DNA from: Rhodeus uyekii
Lineage: Eukaryota > Chordata > Actinopteri > Cypriniformes > Acheilognathidae
Direction: 5' to 3'
NCBI GenBank assembly: GCA_037043235.1
Contig: JAWRVZ010000213.1
Coordinates: 669,501 to 733,500, forward strand
DNA length: 64,000 nt
This document shows positions 1 through 10,277 of this stretch, piece after piece. Numbering within the stretch: the stretch's first letter is position 1; each line of letters opens with the position of its first letter. Under the pieces are notes generated by a model. It searched no databases. It had not been told where the DNA came from and saw only the letters and a program-made list of their open reading frames with translations. The position numbers and the translations under genes were made by a program.

Positions 1-1
1 C

Positions 2-76
2 GCATTATTTGTCGACCTTTCAAAAGCCTTCGACTCTGTTGATCATAATTTATTGACTCTGCTAATGTGCATCTAT
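2..76 (+). pseudogene. L2-like LINE reverse transcriptase, 5' fragment
   Basis: From base 2 the frame reads FVDLSKAFDSVDHNLL, the conserved reverse transcriptase block with the first catalytic Asp that is typical of L2/CR1-clade LINEs. The frame is cut at base 76 by a solo LTR. The roughly 80 residues that normally separate this block from the YADD block are missing, so the LINE copy carried an internal deletion before the LTR arrived. The window edge truncates the left side. Confidence 0.75.
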
Positions 77-487
77 TGTAACGGACTCGGCCACGCCCCC
101 GGCACCAGGCTCCCCCTACACTCCGCCCACACGCTCCTCGTCACCGGATTACTAGCACCTGTTCCCAATCACCCCTGCACCATAAAACACTCACGCTGCA
201 CTCACTCTGTGTCTGGTCTCGTCAAGAGCTACACGGACTTTACCCTCGATCCATGAGCATCTCCTATTACTGCCTGTTTCTACGCCTCCTCAGATCCTCG
301 CTCCCTAGACTCATCTCTACACTTCCTGATCACCGTCACGAGAACCTGCATTCCACTTCTCTTCACTCAGCTAAGATCACGCTAGATTCCCAACTCACTG
401 CATTGCACCCGGTATCTGCCTTGTGTCCTGCCGATTCAAATAAATCAGCTTTACTAACCTCTGTTGTCTTGCGTCTGTGTCATGACA
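77..487 (+). mobile_element. Solo LTR, 411 bp, 5-bp target duplication
   Basis: Starts TGTAACGG and ends ATGACA, with a polyadenylation signal AATAAA near base 438. It is flanked by the 5-bp direct repeat TCTAT at 72-76 and 488-492. No internal region or second LTR is present, so it is a solo LTR left by LTR-LTR recombination. It has exactly the length of the LTR at 59054-59464 and shares its opening (…CCACgCCCC…GCACCAG). A 5-bp duplication fits Gypsy-, BEL- or ERV-type integrases. It sits inside an L2-like LINE. Confidence 0.85.
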
Positions 488-492
488 TCTAT

Positions 493-620
493 ATGCTGAT
501 GACACAATTATTCAAACAGCAGCTTCTATCTATCAAGCTCTGATGAGTTCTCAAGCTCTGAAGCTCAAAATGCATTTAATGCTATACAATTTTAAATTTG
601 AATCCAGTTTATATTATTGA
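493..620 (+). pseudogene. L2-like LINE reverse transcriptase, YADD fragment
   Basis: Directly after the LTR target duplication the sequence encodes YADDTII, the catalytic YxDD box of a reverse transcriptase, followed by a decayed helix-rich stretch. It continues the LINE fragment at 2-76 but is in a different frame, which agrees with an internal deletion between the two blocks. The 3' limit is approximate. Confidence 0.65.
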
Positions 621-1790
621 AGACGTTGTTTAATGATAAATAACATGAGGGTAGAGACATTCTCTTGTAAAAATAAGGATCTAATTTTATAGCTGTTAGA
701 CTTTAAGGTGGAGAAGAAAATTGAGCCATTAGAGTATTTTCAGGCCTGGGAGGACAGACAGAGAGTGCAGACATATAGACAGCATTTATAAAAAGCATTT
801 TCATCCCAGTAGGAATGGCCTTTTTAACTACACTGAATTATTTTAATGTAATAGGTATTTTGTATTTTGAGTCTGTAAACTGTGCTGGCAAAATCTTTTA
901 TCAATTCTGAATAAGAGACAAATATCCCAATTGTAATTTAAAAAGGTTTATTTTCTTGCAAGAAAAGATGCACAGACATCCGAAGCTGCCCTGCAGAGTG
1001 TGACAGAGTAGGGGAAGGCTGGTCAACATTTATATCTTCCCTAAACTCCAAGGTTAAGCCCAAACTCTCCCTCACTCTACCAGGAACACATTAGTCTTTT
1101 TACACCTTAAACACAATTCTTCTTGTCCAGTAATTCTTAGACAGGCTATTAATTCTTAGGTCACAGTCTAATCCTTCGGGTCAAAAGATGCCCGTTACTC
1201 TATGTATCTCTAGTTTAACTCTATGGTGGTATGCAGCTCCCTACACCCATGCCAGCAGATGTACGTGCTTTAGATTCCTTCAACCTTACTAGTTCCACAG
1301 AATATACTCAGTCACACACTAATCAATAATATCAAGAAGTAAAATATAATCAAGAACTAAAAGAAAACATATTATTTATGGAATTTCCATCACAACTTGA
1401 AATAAATTTCCCTCAATATTAAATAATTGACTTACTACTAATAATCCATTGCAAAACCAGTTAAAAAAATGAAGATTTAGTCCTGTATAAAATATTGCCA
1501 TTATTCCAAATAAAATATCTTTGATGTGAAAAGTTGTGCTTGTAAATTAGACTCTAAGCAGCAAGTTTTTCAATTTTGTGATGACACATTAATAGAAATT
1601 CTATGCCACCCAAATGAGAGAAAATGTACTGAGGGATTATATTACAGACAGAATATGGATTTTGAAAATATCAGTCAGTTTATTTTAAAAGTATTATTTA
1701 GAGCGCAAAAATCAATTAAATTTATCATATGCGTTTAATATTACTGATTTCTTAATGTAGTGAACTTTGTTTTTCCATATAAATGTACCT
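621..1790. other. No gene recognised
   Basis: AT-rich sequence with no long frame and no domain I recognise. A stretch near 1318-1375 resembles one near 31200-31235 (ATCAATAAT…AATATAATCA), so part of it is probably an old dispersed repeat. Confidence 0.5.
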
Positions 1791-1794
1791 ATTG

Positions 1795-1869
1795 GTATTG
1801 TTTGTCCACTTTTATTTCTAATAAACCTTTGCAATCACAGTCCTGTGTTTTCGCCTCTGTGCCGTGACA
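1795..1869 (+). repeat. LTR 3' end fragment (R/U5)
   Basis: Contains AATAAA followed by a short U5-like stretch ending CCGTGACA, the same layout as the 3' ends of the better preserved LTRs in this window. Base 1870 onward is L1-like LINE sequence, so this LTR interrupts that LINE. The left end could not be placed. Confidence 0.45.
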
Positions 1870-2630
1870 GGAATCTTTATTTGGTTTTGAAATTAGGGTG
1901 ATGAGTCCTCGACACAGGGTTGGAGGAAGCAAAGCTTTTTCAAGACTCACCATAAAAATTTCAAACAAAAAAGGAGCTAATGTCTTACTAAATGCCTTAA
2001 TTCAGCAGTTAAAATGTCTGTTCATGGAGATTTATTATTTTTCAAGTCATGTACAGCATCAATAATTTATTGTATTCTAAGAGGGGCTTCACATATATTA
2101 AGCTGCTTTATGTTGGGCAAGGATTCAAACAATTCAGTAGTTGATTGTTGACAAAAATGAGAGGTAAACAAATTACTATAAAACTCACTATAATACTCAC
2201 TATTTTACTATAAAATTTAGCAATAATTTTGGGGTCCTTATTATGTAATTATTAATACACAAACACTCAATATAACTATTCTTGGCTTGCTGTCTCTCAA
2301 GTAAAAAAGAAAAGAAAGGCAGAGCTCCTCTCACGCTATTCAAGCCATTTTCTTCAGGATCTCACAAAGGCTCCTTCTGCCTTCCTTTTGTAAATTTTCT
2401 CTAATTTAAGTTTCTGCTCAGTAAGTTCTGTTTTGTCCAATTCAGAAATTTCTTCTACCCTTTTAGATAATAAGGTGCACATTTTATAGAAAATTTTTAC
2501 TTCATCAAATTTGCCAGTTCACGCAATACTTTCTAAAAGTGTAATAATTCCCAATTTCTACTGTAATTTTCTTTATTTTTTCATGTTGAAGTATTGAATT
2601 GTTCAATTTCCAGTATGTTGACTTTCCATT
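1870..2630 (-). pseudogene. L1/Tx1-like LINE reverse transcriptase relic
   Basis: On the minus strand the decayed frames give, in order, KAEGAFVRSRRKWLE, then IIDAVHDLKNNKSP, then LITLISKPNKD. These are the characteristic pre-RT and RT-0/RT-1 blocks of L1-clade ORF2. Several stops (for example after NNKSP) and frame changes make it a dead copy. The matching endonuclease piece lies on the far side of the LTR element, at 3833-4000. Confidence 0.7.
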
Positions 2631-3832
2631 TGTCACGATCTGGCTATGTTGTTGTCACTGTTGCATGATATGTTTCACTTACGGGTCCCCTCTGTGTCTC
2701 TCCCCACGCCCTTCCTGTCCTGTCATCAGTATGTCATTGTTCTCACAGGTGTTTGTCATTTCCTCATGTTTTTATTCCCGCTCGTGTTCCCTTGTCTTTG
2801 TCAGTCATTGTATGTTATTGACTTTGTGTGTGGATGCCGTCACTCTCCGTCTCTCTCTTATGATTCCGAGTTATTTACGAATAGTGCCGTTTTCTGTTGT
2901 CTTCATAGTGTTTTTGTTTTCGAGTTTTTCTAATGAAGAGAGTTTCCGTTGGATTCCCCGGATGGATTCGGCAAGCTTGTTCATCGTTATCTCTCATCAG
3001 AACCCGGCCCTACCCTGTTATTCCTGGGATTTCTGCGCGTACCAACATTATCTCTGGGCTCGACGACAGCGCTAAAGACAATGTACTGGGTCGAGATGAA
3101 CTACCACCAGCCGCCAACTACCACAGGCCTCTGTTGGCGGGAGGCCGTCATTTGGTGTCTGGAGAATGTCTACCCCCGTGCCAGTCAGTCCAACAAGCCA
3201 GTCCCTCCACCAGCAGCTAGAGCACTGGTGCCAGGATCTTCGCCCGCTCTTGCGCCCATTGTCTACCTGCTTTCTCCGAGCTGCTGCTCCCGAGCCCTAT
3301 GACCGCCGGCGAAGATGTCGTGGCAGATGTAAGGGGAAGAAAAGGACTTCCTCTGTGCCCCCAGTGCTCCTCACCCTGCCGGCACCTCCCAGCGTCCCAT
3401 TCAAGCCCCTTGAACTTTGCCCTGAGCCACTCGCCCTGGCAACACCTTGGCCCACTCATGATGGCACCACGGATGGCACTCATGGAGGACTCTCAAAAAA
3501 TGTTAGGGGTGGGGGGAGGGACAAAGGAGGCAGAGTCTCCTGGGAGAGGCTGGCTCCCAGCGCCGCCCTGGAATGCACTGCCACCCTGGTCCTCCGTGGT
3601 CCCAGCATCACCCAGGAGACCTCCCTAACTCTGTGTCTAGATGTTGTGACCTTGTGTGGATGTCGTCACTCTCCGTGTCTCTCTTATGATTCTGAGTACT
3701 TCACGTAAAGTGCCATTTTCCGTTGTATTCAAAGTGTTTTTGTTTGCGAGCTTTTCTAATAAAGAGAGTTTCCATTGGATTCCCAGTGTCCTCGCCTGTC
3801 TCCGCATCGCACACCAGCACCCATACGTGACA
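2631..3832 (+). mobile_element. Decayed LTR retrotransposon inside an L1-like LINE
   Basis: Starts TGTCACG and ends ACGTGACA. Two copies of an LTR segment are visible: about 2790-2958 and about 3632-3775 share the block around GTCACTCTCCGT and the block TTCTAATRAAGAGAGTTTCC. The left LTR has lost its U5 end and the right copy has lost its U3 start. The flanking 5-mers, CCATT and TAATT, do not match well. The same minus-strand LINE continues on both sides, so this is an insertion. Confidence 0.6.
3166..3708 (+). CDS. Unassigned frame inside the LTR element
   Basis: A 180-codon frame that begins in the internal region and runs into the right LTR. The protein is rich in Pro, Ser and Arg, with a basic patch (DRRRRCRGRCKGKKR), and shows no catalytic motif. 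Its place just after a left LTR would suit a gag remnant, but the last third overlaps LTR sequence and composition alone may keep the frame open. Confidence 0.2.
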   Translation: MSTPVPVSPTSQSLHQQLEHWCQDLRPLLRPLSTCFLRAAAPEPYDRRRRCRGRCKGKKRTSSVPPVLLTLPAPPSVPFKPLELCPEPLALATPWPTHDGTTDGTHGGLSKNVRGGGRDKGGRVSWERLAPSAALECTATLVLRGPSITQETSLTLCLDVVTLCGCRHSPCLSYDSEYFT

Positions 3833-4000
3833 TAATTTAAGTGTTCTGAGTATTTAAAGGGAATACTTATAGAAATAGCTTTGTGGTCTGAGAATGGAGA
3901 AGGTAATATGCAAGAGATGACATTTTACAAGTCCTTGGAAGCCAACCAGTAATCTTTCCTAGTTTGATTTAATAATGAATTGTTACTCTACTTATCTGAA
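3833..4000 (-). pseudogene. L1/Tx1-like LINE endonuclease C-terminal relic
   Basis: The minus strand reads DYWLASKDL and then PFSDHKAISISIPF. SDHxA is the conserved C-terminal block of the APE-type endonuclease of L1-like LINEs, with its catalytic His. It lies upstream, in minus orientation, of the reverse transcriptase relic at 1870-2630, and the two were one ORF2 before the LTR element at 2631-3832 separated them. Confidence 0.65.
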
Positions 4001-4200
4001 AAAAAGAAAAGTGTAGGAAAGAAGGTGGGAAAGTCTGACCAAAATGTACATGCTAACAGAGCTAGCAAAACTAGCAGCAGCATGCAGATGGCCGAAACTA
4101 TTAATCCAGATTTTAATTTATTTTAATTAATTTTCCTGCTCAGGAGAGCGAAGGGGTTCAGTTTTGTTATTTCAATGCCAACACGTCTCAGTCCTGAAAC

Positions 4201-4226
4201 GGTGTGTGTGTGTGTGTGTGTGTGCG
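4201..4226. repeat. (GT)n microsatellite
   Basis: About eleven uninterrupted GT units followed by GCGTGC. Confidence 0.9.
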
Positions 4227-4370
4227 TGCAAATGTTTATTATTGGTTCCTGGTAATTTCCATGTGTAATCTAATTTCAACATCTGTTGGCATATATTAAT
4301 TAATCTGGTCTACTTATTTGAAAGAGAAACAAGTAGAAGGCTGTACAATATGAACAGAATGACAATAAAA

Positions 4371-4455
4371 ACCAGTGTATGTCTTGTGTGAAAAGAGTGT
4401 GGAAAGACTTTCATACATAAAGAAAACATGAAGAAGCACATGTTAATTTATGCTG
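4371..4455 (+). pseudogene. Possible C2H2 zinc-finger remnant
   Basis: One frame reads KECGKTFIHKENMKKHM, which resembles the C-G-K-x-F…K-x-x-L-x-x-H-M pattern of fish C2H2 fingers. A stop and a small insertion spoil the first cysteine pair. A single finger is weak evidence and could be chance. Confidence 0.3.
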
Positions 4456-4778
4456 TTATAAAGCTTGAATAACTATGACTAAATGTAAATGGTTAAAAAT
4501 GCTTTATGCATTTCATGCAAAACCAGCATTTGCTGATGTTACTTTGTGTTTATAGACTGAACACATAATATACATGAGCATGACATCATTGTTTTTACAA
4601 ACAGGAATCATTTTGACATTGTTGTCGATTGTATAAGAAGATTCATTTTTGGTTGTCGTTGTCGTATAAATGTACTCTTAGATGAATTGTGAAAAGCATT
4701 TCTTAAATCCACATTATTTCACAGCTTTTCAGATTTTATAACTACAGTCACTGAATCTGATGAACTGATGAAGAAAAT

Positions 4779-4990
4779 CGTCTCGGGTTACGAATGTAAC
4801 CCTAGTTCCCTGAGGGGAACGAGACACTGCTCAAAGCGCTAGGGGAAATAGCCTTGCGTCTGTCACGTGAAGATCTGTGCAACCAATGAGAGACGAACGC
4901 GTGTGAATGCGTCACTGCCGGCACGCGCCGGTGACGTCATGAGGAAGAGCATAAAAGTGCGTCTGAAACCCGGGCGCGTCAGCATGAATG
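4779..4990 (-). repeat. DIRS copy 1, left inverted terminal repeat
   Basis: From about 4833 (TCAAAGCGCTAGGGGAAATA) to about 4980 it is the inverse of the right terminus at 9420-9570. The outermost bases (CGTCTCGGGTTACG…) are unique to this end and reappear inverted in the internal complementary region. It holds CCAAT, CACGTG, TGACGTCA and a CATAAAAG TATA-like box in fixed order. Confidence 0.8.
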
Positions 4991-5029
4991 TCTGAAGCGG
5001 GCACGGAGGCGATAGGAGCTGAGGCAAAG

Positions 5030-5135
5030 ACGCAGTGTCTCGTTCCCCTCAGGGAACCAGGGTTACATTCGTAACCCGAGACGTTCCCTTTCAGGGAACT
5101 TGAACTGTGTCAAAGCGCTAGGGGAACGCTATACC
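5030..5135 (-). repeat. DIRS copy 1, internal complementary region
   Basis: Joins the complement of the left outer edge (CGTAACCCGAGACG, about 5071-5084) directly to the complement of the right outer edge (GTTCCCTTTCAGGGAAC, then GTGTCAAAGCGCTAG). This splice of both termini is the diagnostic internal complementary region of DIRS elements, thought to template completion of the ends through a circular intermediate. Confidence 0.75.
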
Positions 5136-5176
5136 AACGCCACCTCAGCGACGCTGGTATCCGGGTGTGTCCCAGC

Positions 5177-6095
5177 TCACTGAGAGAGCACCCTGGTTCC
5201 TGGGGCGGCATCGAGGTCCAATTGGTAGAACCTCATGAATGTGTGCGGCGAGGACCAACCAGCCGCAGCACAAACATCAGACAAGGACACTCCGGAGAGG
5301 AGAGCCTTGGATGCCGCCATGCTCCGAGTGGAGTGGGCCCGGACCCTCAGAGGAGAAGCATGTCCGGCCGACTCGTAAGCTAGACAGATCCACCTGCTTA
5401 GACTATCCAGGACAGATCCACCTGCTTGACTATCCACCTGCTTAGGGTTGCTTGGAAGCTGGAGCCCCCTCAGGAGCCCCAAAGCAAATGAACAGTTGGT
5501 CCGACTTGCCAAGTAGCAGTCTTGAAAACGTCTGTGCTCATGATCGTCAAATGGGGGAGGGCAGAAGGCCTGCAGCGTGATAGACCTAGCCACATTAGTG
5601 GGAACCTTAGGGACATAGCCTGGCCTCGGGGGGAGAAAGGCTTTCGCCATCCCGGGCGCGAACTCGAGGCATGAGGGAGCCACCGAGAGGGCCTGAAGGT
5701 CCCCGACCCTCTTAAGCGAGGTGATGGCCAGCAAAAGAAGGGTCTAAAGAGAGAGGAGCTTGATAGGGAGCTCCTCTAGGTTCAAAGGGTGCCTGGGACA
5801 GGCCTTGGAGTACCACAGACAAGTCCCAGGCAGGCACCCTGGTCTGTGCCACAGGCCTCAGCCTTAGTGTGCCACGGAGGAAACGTGCATGGCAAGCCGC
5901 TATGGCAGTCACATAAACCTTCAAGGTGGAGGGGGACAGCCCTGCCGCAAATCTTTCCTGCAGGAACTCCAGCACTTTGCCAAATTGACATTTTACTGGG
6001 TTCACCTGCCTTTCACTACACCAGGACTTGAAGAGTTTCTACTTCAAGGCGTAGAGTTTCCTCGTGGAGGGAGCTCTGGCTGAAGGATGGTTTCC
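5177..6095 (-). pseudogene. DIRS copy 1 tyrosine recombinase (frame-broken)
   Basis: Catalyses strand exchange for integration of the circular DIRS intermediate. The N-terminal SAM-like part (APSTRKLYALK…CQFGKVLEFLQERFAAG) lies at about 6095-5790 and contains a stop. After a frame change the catalytic part runs 5734-5177. The conserved residues are visible: Arg in SLKRVGDLQAL, the HSTR (HxxR) motif and the nucleophile Tyr in TFMRFYQLDLD. A short duplicated segment near 5383-5445 disrupts the middle. It ends LSQ-stop just before the internal complementary region. Confidence 0.8.
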
Positions 6096-6177
6096 ACAAC
6101 CTCGGCTGAGAGACCGGATTCTATGAACTGGACCCCCTAAGGGGCCAGACCACAGCTACATTAGCTCTGGGCGGGGG

Positions 6178-7880
6178 TCAGCAACCCTCCGCCTGGGCCA
6201 GAACTCCCGGGAGCAGAGTGATCGGGGGAAAAAGCATACAGGCGTAGCCTCGGTCACGCCTGTACCATGACATCCCGCCCCAGAGGCGCTGGATGTTTAA
6301 ACGAAAGTCACAGAGTGCAGATAAATTCTTTCGGAGGCAAACAGGAGACCTGTGCCCTGCCATATCTGTCCCAAATCTGCTCCAGATAAGAAGGGGACCA
6401 AGAGTTCCAGCCCTCGGGGAGAACCCCTGGTTTTCAGCCACCACTGCAGCGCTGCCCCCTTGATACTCTTGACGGCTGAACGAAAGGCCTGAATGTGCCC
6501 GGGGAAGAGCCGAGCAAACATGGCCACTGAGTCCAAAGTGACTCCCAAGAAAGTGGTTCTCCGCGTGGGAGAAAGTACACTCTTCTTGGTGTTCAGCCCT
6601 AAGAGTGCCACTCGTCCTTAACAGCTAAATGAAAGGCCTGGATGTGCTCAGGAAAGAGCCGAGCAGACATGGCCACTGAGTCCCAAATGACTCCCAAGAA
6701 AGTGGTTCTCCGCGTGGGAGAAAGTACACTCTTCTTGGTGTTCTGCCCTAAGAGTGCCACTCATCCTTAACGGCCAAACGAAAGGCCTGGATGTGCTCGG
6801 GAAAGAGCCAAGCAGACATGGCCACTGAGTCCCAAATGACTCCCAAGAAAGTGGTTCTCCGCGTGGGAGAAAGTACACTCTTTTTGGTGTTCAGCCTTAA
6901 GGATGTCACACGTCGCTTAATGGCTAAACGAACGGCTTGGATGCGCTCGGGGAGGAGCCGAGCAAACATGGCCACTGAGTCCCAAATGACTCCCAAGAAA
7001 GTGGTTCTCTGAGTGGGAGAAAGTACACTCTTCTTGGTGTTCAGCCCTAAGCGTTGTGAGACGAGAACCAAGAGTGGCTGGCCCAGCTTGATGCTCTTAA
7101 CGGCTAAACATACAGCCTGGATGCGCTCGGGGAAGAGCCGAGCAGACATGGCCACTGAGTCCCAAATGACTCCCAAGAAAGTGGTTCTCTGCGTGGGAGA
7201 AAGTACTCTTCTTGGTGTTCAGCCTTAACCCCAGCTCCTTCATGTGCGGGCACAGTATCTCGATGCTGTGCTGCTAACTGCGGCGACTTGGCCAGGATAA
7301 GCCATAGTCGTCAACATAGTTTAGGACACGATAGTTCCTTGCAAGTGCAGCGGAGCTTAGAGCAGTGCCCACTACCTAGTTGAACGTGCGGGCAGAGAGC
7401 GCCAGGCCGAAAGGAAGCACCCGATACTGGCACGATTCAAAAGACGCAACTCCAGAATGGGCCGCAACCCTCCATCCTTCTTTGAAACTATGAAATACTG
7501 GCTGTAGAACCCGGACCTCGATGGCCCCTTTCGCCAGCAAAGTGTCTATTTCCTGTTCCATGACCAGAGCCTGCTGGGAGCCTACCACTGACTGTAGGAC
7601 CCCCGAGAACCGGGGTGGTGAAACCCCGAACTGGATGGCATACCCGGAGGTTACCGTGCGCAGGACCCACTGAGAGATACCGGGTAGTCGTGACCACGCA
7701 GCCCGTGAATTCTACTAAGGGAACCAGCTGGTATCTGGTACTGTGAACATATCCACCACTGAGCCGGGATTCCCGGAATCTCGGGTGGACTGCTCTAGGA
7801 CCCTTCTTAGAGGGGGTGGTTTTCCCATGGCGGGCTGACTCTGGAGCTGCACCTGGGAGACACCACCTTGTTGCGGCTTG
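6178..7880 (-). pseudogene. DIRS copy 1 reverse transcriptase/RNase H (decayed)
   Basis: Minus-strand fragments in order: EQEIDTLLAKGAIE, then WRVAAHSG joined directly to QYRVLPFGLALSARTF, then LNTKKSVLSP…TTFLGV, and finally an RNase H-region tail near 6444-6178. The join between WRVAAH and QYRVLPFG shows a deletion of the RT core holding the first catalytic Asp. The thumb segment is repeated five times. Clearly non-functional. Confidence 0.75.
6480..7215 (-). repeat. Five-unit tandem repeat within the DIRS RT region
   Basis: The block GTGGGAGAAAGTACACTCTT recurs at 6565, 6714, 6863 and 7013, and a slightly shortened form at 7193. Spacings are 149, 149, 150 and 180 bases. Each unit encodes, on the minus strand, the LNTKKSVLSP…TTFLGVxWDS segment. 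The 180-base interval keeps about 30 extra bases near 7055-7100 that resemble the ancestral sequence seen in copy 2, so the shorter unit was amplified after a deletion. Confidence 0.85.
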
Positions 7881-7883
7881 GTC

Positions 7884-9341
7884 TCAGGGCCGCTTAGTCT
7901 TAACCTTCTTGGTGTCCAGGACAACTCTCAAATCACCCTTTCTACCAGCAGACTGAACTTGTCGGCCCGACCTTCCGGGGACTACCGGAGGAAGACGGGT
8001 CGCGACACTTTGTTTCTGAGCGGCCTTGTACGAGGAGCTCTGAGACCGCGCTTGACTGACGGTCTCACGTGGAGGGCGGCGGGGAAGAACTTTACTGAAC
8101 ACCACCTGCTGTCGTGCAGCCTCCTGAAACTTGTCGACAACGCTTTTTACGGCATCGCCGAACAAGCCCGAAGGGGACAAAGGGGCATCCAGCAAAACAA
8201 ATTTGTCTTTGTCCTTTATAGCTGATAAATTGAGCCAAAGGTGTCTCTCCGTGGCCACCAGAGCTGCCATGGAGCGGCCGACAGAGTAGGCCGTCTCCCT
8301 AGTGGCCCGAAGAGACAAATCCACGGTCCGGCGCAGCTCTGCCACTGCCTCCGGACCGATACGGCCGCCCTCGTTGAGGTCCCCAAGCAACTCAGCCTAA
8401 TAGGCCTGCAGCAGTGCCGTAGTCTGTAGGCACACTGCAGCCTGACTTGAAGCTGAGTATGCTTTCCCCACCAGAGACGATGTGACGCGCATCGGCTTGG
8501 AGGGGAGCACCGGAGCTTTAATGGAGGACGCAGACTGGGGAACGAGGTAACTCGCAAGAGCATCGTCCCCTTTCTGCATCCCCCCATAACCATAATGTTG
8601 AGCCCCGACAAGATTGTTATACATTGCACTGTGAGGTGTATGAACTTTGTCGGAGGCTGGCTTTTTCCAAGATCTAGATACCTCACCATGTAAATTAGGG
8701 AGAAAAGGCATAGCTCGGCGCGGGGGAATGACACGAGCAGGCAGGTAACGCTCGTCTAAAATACTCTTCCTAGGACGAGCGCTCCTAGTCTCCGCCGGCC
8801 AATCAATGCCCAGACGAGAGACCGCTCGCGCCACAACCTCATCTAACTCCTCAAAAGCCGGCGAGGAGGGTGGCGAATCCTCCCCGACCGGGTCAACACT
8901 AGCTAAATCCATTTCACTTCCTGAACTTGATAGAGCTAGTGTTGGAGTCACAGCACGAACATCTCTCGGGGAGTGCTCGTGACTGGGACCCGGCAGATCT
9001 CGGGAGGGCTGAGGTAAGGAAGGACCCATCCCAGCTGCCTCAGCGAAATCCATTTGTGATCCCCAGGACTGAGAGCGCCGCAAAGCCTCGGCTACTGCAG
9101 GTCCCGAACCGCGGGGAACACTAGCCTGAGCGGCCTCGTTACAGACCGCCAGGCGGGAGCGGAGAGCATGCAAGGAGAACCTCTCGCAGTCCTTACAGCC
9201 GGCATTTTCAAGTGCCGACCGCGCATGCTCCACTCCCAAACAGATAACACACATAACATGTGTATCCTTATCCGTTATGAAACGGGGACAAGGATAAACA
9301 CATGGTCTGAAATTCTGTTCATTCGCCATCTTTTCACACAC
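7884..9341 (-). pseudogene. DIRS copy 1 gag-like ORF with one stop
   Basis: Starts MANEQNFRPCVYPCPRF (the Met codon at 9329 is likelier than the one at 9341) and carries the Cys pattern CVICLGVEH…CKDC, a zinc-knuckle-like signature of fish DIRS gag. The frame is open to a TAG at 8397-8399 in LQAY-stop-AELLGDL, where a Gln codon is expected. It then continues in the same frame to 7884. So gag is nearly full length with one nonsense change. Role: nucleocapsid-like protein of the retrotransposon. Confidence 0.75.
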
Positions 9342-9399
9342 AATATTCCTGATTTTTAAACTATCTTAGTCTCAAAATCACTCTCACACAGACACAGCA

Positions 9400-9597
9400 C
9401 GCTGAAGACATTCAGAGCTGACGCGCCCGGGTTTCAGACACGCTTTTATGCTCTTCCTCATGACGTCACCAGCGCGTGCCGGCAGTAACGCATTCACATG
9501 CGTTCGTCTCTCATTGGTTGCAAAGATCTTCACGTGACAGACGCAAGGCTATTTCCCCTAGCGCTTTGACGCAGTTCGAGTTCCCTGAAAGGGAACT
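9400..9597 (-). repeat. DIRS copy 1, right inverted terminal repeat
   Basis: Inverse of 4833-4980, ending GTTCCCTGAAAGGGAAC, which is itself an inverted repeat. It is the 5' end of the element in its own orientation and carries the same CATAAAAG, TGACGTCA, CCAAT and CACGTG series, the likely promoter for gag transcription. Confidence 0.8.
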
Positions 9598-10277
9598 GCA
9601 GGTTTCAGCACTTCAAATTCAATTCCTTGTGCTTATAAAAATATCACTGGATTATTATAATTAAAGCCAAAAGTGAAGCTGGAATTAAACCAAATCCAAA
9701 AAACTGGATTAAAACCCTTTTATTGGGGTGAAAATAATAACATGTATAAGAGTTTTGCACAGTAATGTTTAATTTGAGCTGATTTTCCCTTTATTTATTT
9801 TTTTATTATGGAGAAATCACATGAATTTCAACAGAGAATATAATTACTTTTAACACCGCCTTCAAAAAAAAAACAATACAGAATTATAACTTAAATGTTT
9901 ATAATTGTATTTCATGGAATAAACAATAATGTCATTTTTACTTGTTATATCAAACATGATAAATTGGTTCCTTTAAAGTATCAAAATATGCTCCCATACA
10001 CTTATAATACACAAACAATAAACAAATAAGGGATTAAATGACAAAACACTTTCACTCACACATATTTCATATTCAGAATATCAGATAGTTGATGAAAAAG
10101 CGAAGATATCTCTGATTATTTTGAATAAAACAGAATAAAAGCGATAAATCTTTTATTCAGCGCTATTGTGGCTGCGGTGTGTCACGTGACAAATATGATG
10201 GGAAAATAACAGTCGACTTATAAAACTCAGACTGGAGATTCAGCGACAATATAATAAACTTTTCCTATTTGTTTTCT
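9598..10277 (-). other. finTRIM 3' flank and 3' UTR
   Basis: AT-rich sequence between the gene's stop codon and the neighbouring DIRS element. It holds the likely poly(A) signal at 10152-10157 and a GTCACGTGAC palindrome near 10182. No other gene is seen. Confidence 0.6.
10152..10157 (-). terminator. Likely poly(A) signal of the finTRIM gene
   Basis: AATAAA on the minus strand about 120 bases downstream of the stop codon at 10278-10280. Other AT-rich candidates lie further on. Confidence 0.5.

Larger units (their letters stand above)
4001..4778. other. No intact gene; microsatellite and weak relics
   Basis: AT-rich sequence between the L1-like relic and the DIRS element. It contains a GT run (4201-4226) and a possible zinc-finger relic (4371-4455), and nothing else I can name. 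Confidence 0.5.
4779..9597 (-). mobile_element. DIRS-type tyrosine-recombinase retrotransposon, copy 1 (decayed)
   Basis: Read on the minus strand the order is terminal repeat (right), gag, reverse transcriptase/RNase H, tyrosine recombinase, internal complementary region, inverted terminal repeat (left). The termini are inverted and there is no target duplication, as expected for DIRS elements that circularise and integrate with a tyrosine recombinase. The copy carries in-frame stops, an RT deletion and a five-unit internal tandem repeat, so it cannot be autonomous. It lies about 550 bases beyond the predicted finTRIM poly(A) site. Confidence 0.88.

Noticed and set aside
2599..3075. 158-codon hydrophobic frame over the left LTR
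   Set aside because: Starts outside the element and runs through LTR sequence; no domain, low-complexity Ser/Phe/Leu content.
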